Counted from the first letter of the stretch, positions 36,391 through 44,815 are shown. The stretch is 64,000 bases of DNA from JBBTXL01 sp038062295 (GCA_038062295.1 JBBTXL010000008.1:1-64000); one strand, 5' to 3'. Numbers and translations: made by a program. Notes: generated from the sequence alone by a model not told the origin.

Positions 36391-36400
36391 GGTATAATCA
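36391..36400 (+). promoter_or_regulatory. Probable -10 region for the ECF sigma operon
   Basis: A TATAAT box lies at about 36392-36397 with no good -35 at the usual distance. It would give a leader of about 120 bases holding the stem-loop at 36476-36517. Confidence 0.4.
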
Positions 36401-36475
36401 TGGTGGTAACATTTCTCTTGAGTGCTGCATTGTAAAGAGTACCACAAGGTCGCAGTATCCATTTTAAATTAAGCA

Positions 36476-36517
36476 GGAGGAGGGGTGTAATATATCAAAA
36501 TACAGCACCCCTCCTCC
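36476..36517 (+). promoter_or_regulatory. GC-rich stem-loop in the leader of the ECF sigma gene
   Basis: GGAGGAGGGGTG (36476-36487) and CACCCCTCCTCC (36506-36517) pair perfectly over 12 bp around an 18-base loop and end 7 bases before the ATG at 36525. The left arm is an excellent Shine-Dalgarno-like sequence followed at once by GTGTAA, a start-stop. The structure could block initiation at 36525 or act as an attenuator; there is no T run. Confidence 0.7.
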
Positions 36518-36524
36518 CCCAGTA

Positions 36525-37121
36525 ATGTTTGTGCGCGCATCACAGATACCGAAAGACCTTGCCGAACAAAGCGATGAAAAGTTGCTTGCGGCGTCACGCG
36601 AAACGCCGGCGGTTTTCTCGGTATTGGTGAGCCGGTATCAGGAGGCGTTTTTGCGCAAGGGAAGGAGTATCCTCGCGAGGCAGGAAGACGCGGAAGATGC
36701 CGTGCAAGAGTCGTTCGTGAAGATCTACATCAACGCTCATACCTTTACGCCGCGGGAAGGGGCATCGTTCAAATCATGGGCGTATCGCATTCTTTTAAAT
36801 GAATGCTTCGCACGGTACCGGCGTATGAAAACAGAGCGGGAGTTTGCAAGCGGGGTTGACCAGGAGATGCTGGCGTTTCTCCCCGATGAGCGCATGGTGC
36901 GCGAACGCACGCAGGCGCTTGACGCCGACTATGTACTCTCGCTGTTATCGCGGATCCCGGAGGTGTTCCGGCAGGTGCTGACACTGCATTTTTTAAAAGA
37001 CAAGTCACAGCGGGATATTGCCCGGGAACTCGGTATTTCCGAAGGCGCCGTACGCACGCGGGTGCACCGCGCAAAAGAAGCGCTCCAAAAAGAGCGCGAA
37101 CGATTGGAATGTATCACATAA
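36525..37121 (+). CDS. Alternative sigma factor, ECF (RpoE-like)
   Basis: This 198-residue sigma factor has region 2 (EDAEDAVQESFVKIYINA, AYRILLNECFARYRR) and region 4 (LSRIPEVFRQVLTLHFLKD, RDIARELGISEGAVRTRVHRA). Region 3 is absent, as usual for ECF sigmas. It is co-transcribed with the small membrane protein at 37126 (4-base gap), which may be its anti-sigma factor. The stem-loop before the start codon suggests post-transcriptional control. Confidence 0.93.
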   Translation: MFVRASQIPKDLAEQSDEKLLAASRETPAVFSVLVSRYQEAFLRKGRSILARQEDAEDAVQESFVKIYINAHTFTPREGASFKSWAYRILLNECFARYRRMKTEREFASGVDQEMLAFLPDERMVRERTQALDADYVLSLLSRIPEVFRQVLTLHFLKDKSQRDIARELGISEGAVRTRVHRAKEALQKERERLECIT

Positions 37122-37125
37122 TATT

Positions 37126-37476
37126 ATGACTGAAGAACAATTGCATCGCATCATCATGCGAAGGGTGTATGCTGTATTTTTTCTGCGGGAGCTTGCTTCG
37201 TCGTTGTGGGTGAAAGCGGCGGCGCTCGCGGTGTTGGTTGCCGCAAGCGCACTCGTAGTGTCGGTTGCTGACGTCTTCGCCAATATGCCGGGCGTGAACG
37301 AGCCGGCTGCGCTCTACGGCTTTTTCACCTACGCGTTTTTACAAACCGAGTACGCCGTGCAGGCGCTGGCGCTTGGTATTGCGGTGCTTACCGCCTTCAT
37401 CGGCAGGGAAGTGGCGGTGCGTGCGGTACGGCAGAGCCGGCATATTCCACTCGCGTTTGCCCGCATGCGGCATTAA
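37126..37476 (+). CDS. Small membrane protein, possible anti-sigma factor
   Basis: This 116-residue protein is read from ATG 37126 (MTEEQLHRIIMRR), 4 bases after the sigma stop; longer in-frame readings overlap the sigma gene. It has two to three hydrophobic helices and short charged ends but no zinc-binding HxxxCxxC anti-sigma signature. Its place in the operon is the only ground for the anti-sigma idea. Confidence 0.6.
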   Translation: MTEEQLHRIIMRRVYAVFFLRELASSLWVKAAALAVLVAASALVVSVADVFANMPGVNEPAALYGFFTYAFLQTEYAVQALALGIAVLTAFIGREVAVRAVRQSRHIPLAFARMRH

Positions 37477-37492
37477 TCTTTTTCAAAGACAG

Positions 37493-37533
37493 AAAAAAGC
37501 CCATCCCGATGATTTTTCGGAATGGGCTTTTTA
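37493..37533. terminator. Bidirectional terminator between convergent operons
   Basis: AAAAGCCCATCCCGA pairs with TTCGGAATGGGCTTTT (one mismatch) around a short loop, with A/T runs on both sides. It separates the ECF operon from the minus-strand sigma gene. Confidence 0.8.
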
Positions 37534-37574
37534 GGGTTTTTTTCGTGACGGTTGGCGTTGTGTCAAGACGGGCG

Positions 37575-38612
37575 TCACGGTTTTTTGACAGAAGGAGGAG
37601 GTAATCCCGGCATATGTTCAACCAGCGTTTCCCATATCTCCTTAGTCCCCAATTTGTTGCATGCGGACGTGTATAGCTGGGAAATCCTGCTCTCTGTGAC
37701 CCCGAGCACTTTCCCGGTTTCTTTCATGGTGCGCGGCGGACCGGAAAAACCACAGTATAGGTCAAGAACCCGCCGTTCGCTCGGTGAGAGCTTGGGGTGG
37801 GTGCGAAGCCGGTGTACTGCCGCTTCGAATTCGACGTTCGCCATGTCATCGAAGGCGGTAGTAGTATCAGTAGGAATGAAGCGATACAGGTTCTCTCCCT
37901 CTCCGCTTTCCATCTCTTGAAGTTCGTCAAGAGAAACAGCGGGTTTCCGGATTCTCACAATGGCAAGTACTTCGTAGACCTTGTCAACCGGCATATCGAT
38001 GCAGGCGGCAATATCCTCAATGGCGGGCTCTGTTTCGCGTTCGGTCCACAGCAGGCGTTGCGCGCGTTCTATTTTTGCCAATGCTTCGAGGACACTGCGC
38101 GGCAACGGCGAGGAACTGCGGATAACGTCCAGTATGGTGCCCCGAATGCGATACTCCAGATAGGTGGTGAGTGCGGTACCCCGTTCTTTGTCAAAACGGC
38201 GCACCGTCTCATTTGCTTCCAGAAAACACTCCTGGAGAACATCATTATGGTCAATGGCGGGGTCAAGGATCGCGCGCTGGAGCGTTCGCCTATTGCCTCC
38301 GAACACCATCTTTTTCACTAACTGCAGGTGAGCATCCGTCAATAACCATCCATTGCCGGAAGCGCCGGGTTCGGGCGGCAGTATCTCATGAGAGTTAGTG
38401 ATTCCGATCAGGTCTTCCACCTCTTGTATCGTTTTTAATGCATCATCTTTTTTGCATACGGTACGGAGCTCCCGAAGCAAGTCCTCCCGGGTCCTGCCAG
38501 AAAGGTCCGCGACGGTTAAAACGCCGATACCCCACAAACGCATGAGGGAGGTATCGGAAAGCCCCAGTGTTTCAATGCTGGCATGCATCTCAACGGCATC
38601 TCCTTGTTCCAT
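37575..38612 (-). CDS. Sigma70-family factor with N-terminal RNA polymerase alpha-CTD-like domain
   Basis: This 345-residue protein begins with about 70 residues of the alpha-CTD helix-hairpin-helix type: IETLGLSDTSLMRLWGIG, VLTVADLSGRTREDLL, then KTIQEVEDLIG. A linker leads to sigma region 2 (NDVLQECFLEANETVRRFD, TYLEYRIRGTILDVIR), region 3 and region 4 (LSPSERRVLDLYCG, KETGKVLGVTESRISQLYT). The sigma part resembles sigma28/SigB-type group 3 factors. Alpha-CTD normally contacts UP-elements or activators, so this protein may bring its own DNA- or activator-binding module to the promoter. The start has a consensus site AAAGGAGG. It is single-copy here and not adjacent to rpoA. Confidence 0.85.
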   Translation of the reverse strand: MEQGDAVEMHASIETLGLSDTSLMRLWGIGVLTVADLSGRTREDLLRELRTVCKKDDALKTIQEVEDLIGITNSHEILPPEPGASGNGWLLTDAHLQLVKKMVFGGNRRTLQRAILDPAIDHNDVLQECFLEANETVRRFDKERGTALTTYLEYRIRGTILDVIRSSSPLPRSVLEALAKIERAQRLLWTERETEPAIEDIAACIDMPVDKVYEVLAIVRIRKPAVSLDELQEMESGEGENLYRFIPTDTTTAFDDMANVEFEAAVHRLRTHPKLSPSERRVLDLYCGFSGPPRTMKETGKVLGVTESRISQLYTSACNKLGTKEIWETLVEHMPGLPPPSVKKP

Positions 38613-38735
38613 GCGTTCCTCCTTTCAGAAGGGTATGAACTTGTTAAAGGCCGGTATCCCGCATTGACTTTCATGCGGTAATACTGTAGTACACCATTTA
38701 GAAGCTCTTTACAAGAGGGAAAGGGGGTGTGTGTT

Positions 38736-39617
38736 ATGGTGCGCGGAGCGCAGAAAGAAAAGGATGGTATCGGCAAGGATGGGCCGTATTGCCAGATCGC
38801 GAAGAATCGCATATCCGCGAAACATTGCGGAAAGATCCAGGGGCAGGAAGGTTGTTTCGGTTGTGCGGCGCCGACCCGGCGGTGCGAAAGTTGTGAGGAA
38901 CACATGGTTGAAATTCCCGAGGTCGGCATGTGTACGCAGTGTTGCAAGCGGGAACTCGCGCAAGAGGAGCGCGAGGAAAAGAAGCGGAAAGAACCGCTGG
39001 AGGACCCCTGCAAGCTCTGCATGAAACGGCCGCGCCGTTTCAAGCGGTCCAGGCTGTGTCTGCGGTGCCATCATGAACGGTATGCCGCAGGAGATTTCTC
39101 CATGTCGTTGCCGGCGGACGTTCGGAAAAAGCCGTTCCCTCAAAAACGCGGCAGAAAGAAGCGGGAATTTGACCTTGTAACAGCCATCGCAGAAGCTGAA
39201 CAGGGCATTCTCTCGGGCGGCATTACTACGGTTACCCAGTTGTACCGGCGCCTGCGTCAACCAAAAGACAAAAAATACTGGGAGTTGGTGTTGCGGAAGT
39301 TTCAGAAAAAGGGACTCGCACAAGAACCCAAAAGTCGGGGCGGGCGGTGGAAGCTCCTTGTTCCGGAACAGTTTCAGAAACAAAAGAAGAAGCGGGGGAA
39401 CCGGGTTCCCATGCCGTCCACGACAGTGGCGTTGACATCGAGACTTCTCTGGATGACGCGGAATTTTTTTGAAAGCGGCGGTGCGCCAGTAGCGATACTC
39501 CAAGAGGCGGTTCGCGAGCTCAAAAAGTTCCGGCACATGAAAAAAGTGCTCGCTCGCCAAATGCGCGAGTGGGACAAGAAGGGATTTCTCACGGATAAAA
39601 AGCAAAAAGGAGTATGA
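38736..39617 (+). CDS. Cysteine-rich, probably DNA-binding regulator
   Basis: This 293-residue protein is read from ATG 38736, downstream of GGGGGTG; a GTG at 38727 in the same frame is possible. It has an N-terminal set of cysteine motifs (C-x-C-type pairs within CFGCAAPTRRCESCEE, MCTQCCKRE, CKLCMKRP and CLRCHHE), which would bind several zinc ions. A basic region (KRGRKKRE) and a winged-helix-like segment (TTVTQLYRRLRQPKD, KSRGGRWKLL) follow. I infer a DNA-binding regulator; no family recognised. It ends on a terminator shared with the convergent parB-like gene. Confidence 0.6.
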   Translation: MVRGAQKEKDGIGKDGPYCQIAKNRISAKHCGKIQGQEGCFGCAAPTRRCESCEEHMVEIPEVGMCTQCCKRELAQEEREEKKRKEPLEDPCKLCMKRPRRFKRSRLCLRCHHERYAAGDFSMSLPADVRKKPFPQKRGRKKREFDLVTAIAEAEQGILSGGITTVTQLYRRLRQPKDKKYWELVLRKFQKKGLAQEPKSRGGRWKLLVPEQFQKQKKKRGNRVPMPSTTVALTSRLLWMTRNFFESGGAPVAILQEAVRELKKFRHMKKVLARQMREWDKKGFLTDKKQKGV

Positions 39618-39639
39618 TCAATGATCATACTCCTTTTTT
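39604..39639. terminator. Shared bidirectional terminator overlapping two stop codons
   Basis: AAAAAGGAGTATGATC and GATCATACTCCTTTTT form a 16-bp stem with a 3-base loop. The stop of the plus-strand gene (39615-39617) lies in one arm and the stop of the minus-strand gene (39625) in the other. Confidence 0.9.
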
Positions 39640-40470
39640 CGTCGGCATTTCGCCGTCGAGGATTTGTTGTGCCTTGCGTAGGGTCTTGATGAACAGCCCG
39701 ACCTGATTGAGGAGCCGTTCCTTATCCTTTGACTCCCGGAGCGAGGAGAAGTCAAAGTTCGAAATTTTTGTATGAGTCTGCGCAAGAAAAGCCGCCATAT
39801 GTCTTGTGTTTTTCACACCGTTGTTCGCGGAGTGCCGCTCTCTGCCGTTGCTTTTGGGGTGCATAAGTTGCTGTGCGCGCCCTTTGATCTCGGAGGGTGT
39901 GAGCTTCAATTCCATTGCGCGATGAGCCATCGGTATCTGGTGTTCCCGGGGAAGTTTTAATATCTCCGTGGCCTTCCAGAGGTCGAGCGACTTGTTGTTC
40001 ATGAACGGATGCAGTTCGTCAGGAAGTTTCAATAAACGGATCCTGCCAACAACAAAAGAAACGCTCTTGCCGACACTGTCAGCAACCTTTTGGTTATTGT
40101 TTTTATTTCGCGACAGCATCCGATCTAAGGCATGTGCTTCTTCCATGATGGTCAGACTCTCGCTCTGCAGGTTTTCAATGAGCGCGAGATCCTCCGCCTG
40201 TTCGTCGGTTACGTTGTCAATAAGGGAAGGTATCCGCGCTAATCCGAGCGTTTTAAATGACCGCCATCGTCGCTCGCCGAATATCAGCTCATACTCACCG
40301 GGTTCTTCGAGGAGTTCGCGAACGCTGATGGGTTGCCGAAGTCCGTGTGCTTTGATGGACGCCGCCAGCTCTTCCATCCGTTGCTGGTTAAAATAGGTGC
40401 GCGGCTGGAAGCGGTTCGGCCGTATCCTGTTCACCGGAAGCTGGACAATTTGTTCCTTTTTCAGTGCCAT
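39625..40470 (-). CDS. parB: ParB/Spo0J-type partition or nucleoid-occlusion protein
   Basis: This 281-residue protein is read from ATG 40470 (MALKKEQIV) because AAGGAGGGGG lies just upstream. It has the ParB N-domain: RIRPNRFQPRTYF, the SIKAHGLRQPISV strand, FGERRWRSFKTLG (the GERRxR CTP-binding box), and the DNA-binding helix-turn-helix (NNNQKVADSVGKSVSFVVGRIRLL). ParB loads on parS and helps segregate chromosomes or elements. ParA is not adjacent, so it could also be a Noc-type or regulatory ParB. The short leader transcript at about 40702-40560 lies upstream of it. Confidence 0.85.
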   Translation of the reverse strand: MALKKEQIVQLPVNRIRPNRFQPRTYFNQQRMEELAASIKAHGLRQPISVRELLEEPGEYELIFGERRWRSFKTLGLARIPSLIDNVTDEQAEDLALIENLQSESLTIMEEAHALDRMLSRNKNNNQKVADSVGKSVSFVVGRIRLLKLPDELHPFMNNKSLDLWKATEILKLPREHQIPMAHRAMELKLTPSEIKGRAQQLMHPKSNGRERHSANNGVKNTRHMAAFLAQTHTKISNFDFSSLRESKDKERLLNQVGLFIKTLRKAQQILDGEMPTKKGV

Positions 40471-40525
40471 ATCCCCCTCCTTGGGTGTGTTATGCGGTTG
40501 GTAATGTGCAACAGTGAATTCTGTC

Positions 40526-40554
40526 ACGGTACTATGCGCACATGCGCGTGTCAA
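40526..40554 (-). promoter_or_regulatory. Promoter of the parB-like gene
   Basis: On the minus strand TTGACA (40554-40549) and TACCGT (40531-40526) are 17 bases apart, upstream of the ATG at 40470. Confidence 0.6.
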
Positions 40555-40559
40555 TTATG

Positions 40560-40702
40560 ACAACAGAAAACCGGAGGGGAATGTTTCCCTCCGGTTTGGC
40601 CCGCATCGCGTTGGGCGCGGGGGTTATGTCCATAAGCTTTCAAGTTCCCGGTGGTGTTCCCATAACACCTCCTTTGCCCGGTGGGTGAATAAAAGTGCAA
40701 TA
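40560..40702 (-). ncRNA. Short leader transcript with mini-ORF and terminator upstream of parB
   Basis: A minus-strand promoter (TTGACA at 40737-40732, TACGCT at 40714-40709, 17-base spacer) predicts a start near 40702. Within 40 bases comes a consensus ribosome binding site AAAGGAGGTG and an ORF of seven codons, MGTPPGT (40663-40640). A hairpin AAACCGGAGGG/CCCTCCGGTTT follows at about 40597-40566, with TTTTCT behind it. The result is a transcript of about 140 bases. It could be a small RNA or an attenuator leader; the PPG triplet is a known ribosome-pausing motif. Confidence 0.5.
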
Positions 40703-41035
40703 GCCGCAAGCGTACACCGCGTTGCGCGTTGTGTCAAGATGTGGCATGAAAGTTGCGGAAAAGCTGTTTCTATTGTTGTGGATAAGATGGGGGAGAAAAC
40801 GGGTTGACGCGCCGCGCGCATGATGACACAATGGGGGCGGATAATTTATATACGGTAACTCTCTCGTCGGGAAAACCGAGATGACACCTCGGAATGACAC
40901 CACACACAACTTGTGCGCATGCGTGCCTTTCCCGTGATGGGTGATTATCAAGCCCCTTTTTGGCGTGTGCCGGGAAGGGGATTATTATTTTTTGTAACCA
41001 TAATCATTAATCTTTATTCGGTAATCTAAAACAGT

Positions 41036-42334
41036 ATGAAAAAAGTTCTCTTATCTCTCGGTGCGGTGGCGATGGTGCTGGTTGCGCTCCCCATGTTCTC
41101 CGCATTCGAGGCGCATGTTATTAACGTAACGGCAAAGATAGAAAATGCTTTGTCGGTTCCGGTGAGCGAAATAGATTTCGGCACCGTGTTCCCGCAGGAA
41201 AAGCTGGACAAGCAGTTCGACGTTTCCCTTTCCCAATCGTTCAAGGATGAGGATAGAGTGGACGACGTGGAATATTACATTCGGCAGAAGCCCAAGTGCT
41301 GGGACGGCAACGAAACAACGCCGACCTTCGGGCGTGTGACGGAAGACGCACAGGGGAACTTTGTATGCGTGGATGAAGGGTTCACCATGCTCCCCATTTT
41401 ATGCCCGTATCTTTCAAAGCATGAATTGACGACCGACGGTACGCAACAGGAAAACGACACGGGTATCAACGCGTTCCACGGCCTACCTGGCAGTTGGACG
41501 CTCGCAACCACGCTCGCCACACAGGTAACAGGGCGGCTTGCAAAGTCCGTGCAGGACTTTACGGACACCTGGAATGTAGATCTGCGCGTGCCATGCTTTG
41601 GTGGCCACTGTGCGCAAGACTGGGATGATTTCGTACAGAACTCAAACCCAGCAGACTTAGAAATTGACCCGTCCGCATACATCCAGCCACAGGAAAACGA
41701 GCATAAATTGTTCGGCTGTGATCTGTGGGTAGAGGTGTATCGCATCAGTCTTGCAGGCGGCCCGCCCATCGGGTGCGAGGACGAGCTGGATTTGATGCTC
41801 GTGCTTGACCGCTCGGGGAGTATTGGGGATACGAATATGGGCGTATTGCAAACTGCCGCAAAAGCATTTGTGGACGCACTAGGACTTGGTACGCCGGGTC
41901 CGCACGCGGGCATGGTGAGTTTTGCAAGCGGCGCCTCGCTGGATGTGCATCTGACGGATGATGCTGTGGCGGTAAAAGCAGCGATCGATTTGTTGGTTTC
42001 TTCCGGCCTTACGGCGCTTGGCGACGGCATCAATACCGCAAAGACAGAGCTAGACAACCCCGGCGACGGCCACGATCGTCTGGATGCGGGTTCTCCCGAC
42101 TACATGGTTATTATCACCGACGGCGCGCCCAACACAGGTGCGGATTCCGCAACCGCAGCGGCTGCGGCAAAAGCGGCCGGTATCACTATCTATGTGGTAG
42201 GGGTAGGCACGACGGGTGGCACGGAAACATTCTTACGCGATACTATCGCAACCTCGCCCGCACACTACTTCAGCATCGCAAATTACGATGATCTGCAGGC
42301 GCTCCTAAGCGGATTGGTAAACTGTCCCGCATAA
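41036..42334 (+). CDS. Secreted SipW/TasA-type surface protein with VWA domain (1)
   Basis: This 432-residue protein has a signal peptide of about 22 residues (MKKVLLSLGAVAMVLVALP) followed by FSAFEAHVINVTAKIENAL. That context recurs in four proteins of this cluster and resembles camelysin/TasA substrates of SipW. A FGTVFPQEKLDKQF beta domain and several cysteines follow. The C-terminal ~190 residues are a von Willebrand A domain with a complete MIDAS: DRSGS, the Thr in SSGLTALGDG and the Asp in IITDGAPN. VWA domains bind ligands through a metal ion and mediate adhesion. I infer a fibre- or surface-forming adhesin. Confidence 0.85.
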   Translation: MKKVLLSLGAVAMVLVALPMFSAFEAHVINVTAKIENALSVPVSEIDFGTVFPQEKLDKQFDVSLSQSFKDEDRVDDVEYYIRQKPKCWDGNETTPTFGRVTEDAQGNFVCVDEGFTMLPILCPYLSKHELTTDGTQQENDTGINAFHGLPGSWTLATTLATQVTGRLAKSVQDFTDTWNVDLRVPCFGGHCAQDWDDFVQNSNPADLEIDPSAYIQPQENEHKLFGCDLWVEVYRISLAGGPPIGCEDELDLMLVLDRSGSIGDTNMGVLQTAAKAFVDALGLGTPGPHAGMVSFASGASLDVHLTDDAVAVKAAIDLLVSSGLTALGDGINTAKTELDNPGDGHDRLDAGSPDYMVIITDGAPNTGADSATAAAAAKAAGITIYVVGVGTTGGTETFLRDTIATSPAHYFSIANYDDLQALLSGLVNCPA

Positions 42335-42337
42335 CGG

Positions 42338-43684
42338 ATGAAAAGAACATTCACCACAATTCTTTCGCTGGGCGCCATGCTCGTCATGGTGCCCATGCTT
42401 GCCGCCTACGAGGCGCATGTGTTGAATGTTATCGCGCAAATTGAGAATGGGGGAGACATCATCGTCACGCCGGGCGACCCGGTGGATTTCGGCACGGTGT
42501 TCCCCCAGGAGAAACTGGACAAACAGTTTGAGATCGCACTCTCGCAGACGTTCATCAACGATCCACAATACGACCTCTTGGAATATTCCGTCACGCAGGA
42601 ACCCAAATGCTGGAACGGCAACGAGCAAGCTCCCGTGTTCGGGGAAGCGCAAATCGTGAACAACCAGTTCGTCTGTATTGACCAGGGTTTTACCTTCCTT
42701 CCTATTCTGTGTCCGTATCTCTCAAAACATGAGCTCACGGGCGACGCGACGGGCGATACGGAGCCGGGCGAAACCCCGGGCGACCCCGTGGATGAAAACG
42801 ACGGGCCGGGCATCCTCGCGTTTCATGGCGTGATAGATGTGAATGCTTGGAGCCCGCTCGTTGCTTCCTCCACCATGGAAGTCGGTGCGCTTAAAAAAAC
42901 AGCCGAAGACCTTGCCGATACCTGGAATATTGATCTCAAAGTACCGTGTTTCACGGGCCACTGCGCGCAGGACTGGGAGGACTATGTCAAAGGCATCAAC
43001 CCGCAGGCAAATCCGGACGACTACATCCAGCCCCTGGAAAACGAGCACAAGCTGTTTGGCTGTAACATCCGCATCTCGGTGACCGGTAAGCCCTCTACGG
43101 TTGGTTGTCAGGGTAAGGTTGACCTCATGCTCGTACTTGACCGCTCGGGGAGTATTGACTTCACGGAGCTTGGACAACTCAAAACTGCGGCAAATGCTTT
43201 TGTGGATGCGCTTGCGCCGTCTGCAAGTAGTGTACATATTGGCCAATCAAGCTTTGCAACAACCGGCTCGCTTGATTTGCATCTTACCGACAACGCAACA
43301 TCAACACATGCGGCAATTAACGCACTTATTGCGGTCGGGCAGACCAACCTGAAATCCGGTATAGACTTTGCAAAAACGGAACTGAACAACCCCGGCGACG
43401 GGCATGACCGCACGGATGGTGACTCGCCCGACAAGATGGTTATCATCACCGACGGTGCGCCGAACAGACCGATTCCGGCAATTACCGCAGACGATGTAGC
43501 AGCAGCATCAGCAGATGCTGCGCGCGCTGCTGGTATTGAAATTTTTGCACTTGGCGTTGGGGTTTCTGCATCAACTGAAACATTTTTGAAAACCGAAATT
43601 GCCGATGATGCCGCGCATTACTATTCCGTGCTGAACTACGCGGATCTGCAAGCCGCGCTGGAACTGCTTGCCGAATGTGACTGA
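42338..43684 (+). CDS. Secreted SipW/TasA-type surface protein with VWA domain (2)
   Basis: This 448-residue paralogue of the preceding gene begins 3 bases after it. Signal peptide, YEAHVLNVIAQIEN context, FGTVFPQEKLDKQF beta domain, conserved cysteines (PKCWNGNE, CPYLSKHEL, CFTGHC) and a C-terminal VWA domain with MIDAS DRSGS ... TNLKSG ... IITDGAPN are all present. It has an extra acidic TGDTEPGETPG insertion. Tandem paralogues suggest a heteromeric fibre. Confidence 0.85.
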   Translation: MKRTFTTILSLGAMLVMVPMLAAYEAHVLNVIAQIENGGDIIVTPGDPVDFGTVFPQEKLDKQFEIALSQTFINDPQYDLLEYSVTQEPKCWNGNEQAPVFGEAQIVNNQFVCIDQGFTFLPILCPYLSKHELTGDATGDTEPGETPGDPVDENDGPGILAFHGVIDVNAWSPLVASSTMEVGALKKTAEDLADTWNIDLKVPCFTGHCAQDWEDYVKGINPQANPDDYIQPLENEHKLFGCNIRISVTGKPSTVGCQGKVDLMLVLDRSGSIDFTELGQLKTAANAFVDALAPSASSVHIGQSSFATTGSLDLHLTDNATSTHAAINALIAVGQTNLKSGIDFAKTELNNPGDGHDRTDGDSPDKMVIITDGAPNRPIPAITADDVAAASADAARAAGIEIFALGVGVSASTETFLKTEIADDAAHYYSVLNYADLQAALELLAECD

Positions 43685-43691
43685 TTGCACA

Positions 43692-43729
43692 CACTCCCAT
43701 CTTTTGGCGCAAGCGAAAAGATGGGAGTG
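43692..43729 (+). repeat. Strong hairpin between the second and third paralogues
   Basis: A perfect 14-bp stem CACTCCCATCTTTT/AAAAGATGGGAGTG with a 10-base loop lies in the 162-base gap. No T run follows, so it may be a partial terminator or an mRNA 3' end stabiliser that sets the ratio of the gene products. Confidence 0.8.
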
Positions 43730-43846
43730 GCCACAATCCACCCTTCGCCTCTTTCGGGGCCGCTCGACGCCTAAAGAAGTGAGGGGATGATACGCAATGG
43801 CCAGGTCGATCATCCTTAATTAGCATTAAACAAAGATTATACGCAT

Positions 43847-44761
43847 ATGAAAAAAGTTTTACTTTCACTGGGAGCTGTTGCCTTCGTATTGGTCGCGCTC
43901 CCGATGTTCTCGGCATTTGAGGCGCATGTTATCAACGTGGTCGCAAAGATCGAGAATGCGCTTTCGGTGGATACGCGACCGATCAACTTCGGCACGGTAT
44001 TCCCGCAGGAAGAACTTGAACGGCCGTTGGCGGTTCAACTTTCGCAGTCGTTTGTGGATGAGGAAAATGCCGATGATGTTCGGTACATTATTCGCCAGAA
44101 GCCGAAGTGCGGTGTAACAACCGACAATGGAACTGTATTGGTCGGCCCAACCTGGACCGGTCACGTTGTACCAACACTGGATGACCCGCAAACCACAGAT
44201 GTTGATGAAAGCAAGGGTGGCACAGCTTACACGATTGACTGTGAAAAGGATAAGCCTGCTAACTTGGAGGAAGCAACCTATGGCTTACTGCCGATGCTTT
44301 GTCAGTATATCTCGAAGCACCCGGTAGCGGCTTGCGCTGATGGGTTGGATAATGATAACGATCAGGCAATCGACGGACAGGATGTGGATTGTGCAGGCGC
44401 GACAGATGACAACGAAGGATTGCCAGGGTCTCAACCAGAAGGCGATGATGGAAGTCTGAATTCGTTCCATCAGCCGTTTTCGGTGAGTAATTCGACGGTG
44501 CAATGGAATGATGTTCATGGTCTTCTTGCAAAGTCGCTGAGCGACCGTGCAGATCTGTGGACGATTGACCTTGCGGTGCCATGCTTTGGCGGATACTGCG
44601 CACAGGATTGGGCAGACTTTGTGCACGGCATCAATCCGGATGCAGACCCGAATGCATACACCCAGTCAATTGACAACGAACACAAGATTTTCGGTTGCAA
44701 TCTCTGGATTGAAGTGACCGAAGTGAGTCGTGTTGATACAAACCCGACTGACAACCAATAG
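43847..44761 (+). CDS. Secreted SipW/TasA-type surface protein without VWA (3)
   Basis: This 304-residue protein shares the signal peptide and FSAFEAHVINVVAKIENAL start with the first protein, and has FGTVFPQEELERPL and the same cysteine framework (CQYISKHPV, CFGGYC). Instead of a VWA domain it carries an acidic DGLDNDNDQAIDGQDVDC segment, which resembles a calcium-binding loop repeat. It may be the structural partner of the two VWA proteins. It has its own upstream A/T-rich promoter region (GATTATAC just before the ATG). Confidence 0.82.
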   Translation: MKKVLLSLGAVAFVLVALPMFSAFEAHVINVVAKIENALSVDTRPINFGTVFPQEELERPLAVQLSQSFVDEENADDVRYIIRQKPKCGVTTDNGTVLVGPTWTGHVVPTLDDPQTTDVDESKGGTAYTIDCEKDKPANLEEATYGLLPMLCQYISKHPVAACADGLDNDNDQAIDGQDVDCAGATDDNEGLPGSQPEGDDGSLNSFHQPFSVSNSTVQWNDVHGLLAKSLSDRADLWTIDLAVPCFGGYCAQDWADFVHGINPDADPNAYTQSIDNEHKIFGCNLWIEVTEVSRVDTNPTDNQ

Positions 44762-44785
44762 TTTGAGCTAATCTCTGAATCTCTC

Positions 44786-44815
44786 CGGCGGTTGCTTGTG
44801 ACAACGGCCGGAGGA
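44786..44815 (+). repeat. Hairpin between the third surface protein and the anchored protein
   Basis: CTCCGGC-G-GTTG pairs with CAAC-G-GCCGGAG. No T run follows; probably a partial terminator or mRNA stabiliser. Confidence 0.6.

Noticed and set aside
44259..44626. Long minus-strand ORFs within the third surface protein gene, and many other antisense ORFs across the window.
   Set aside because: Each lies opposite a convincing gene, has no ribosome binding site and an atypical composition; they are shadows of codon bias.
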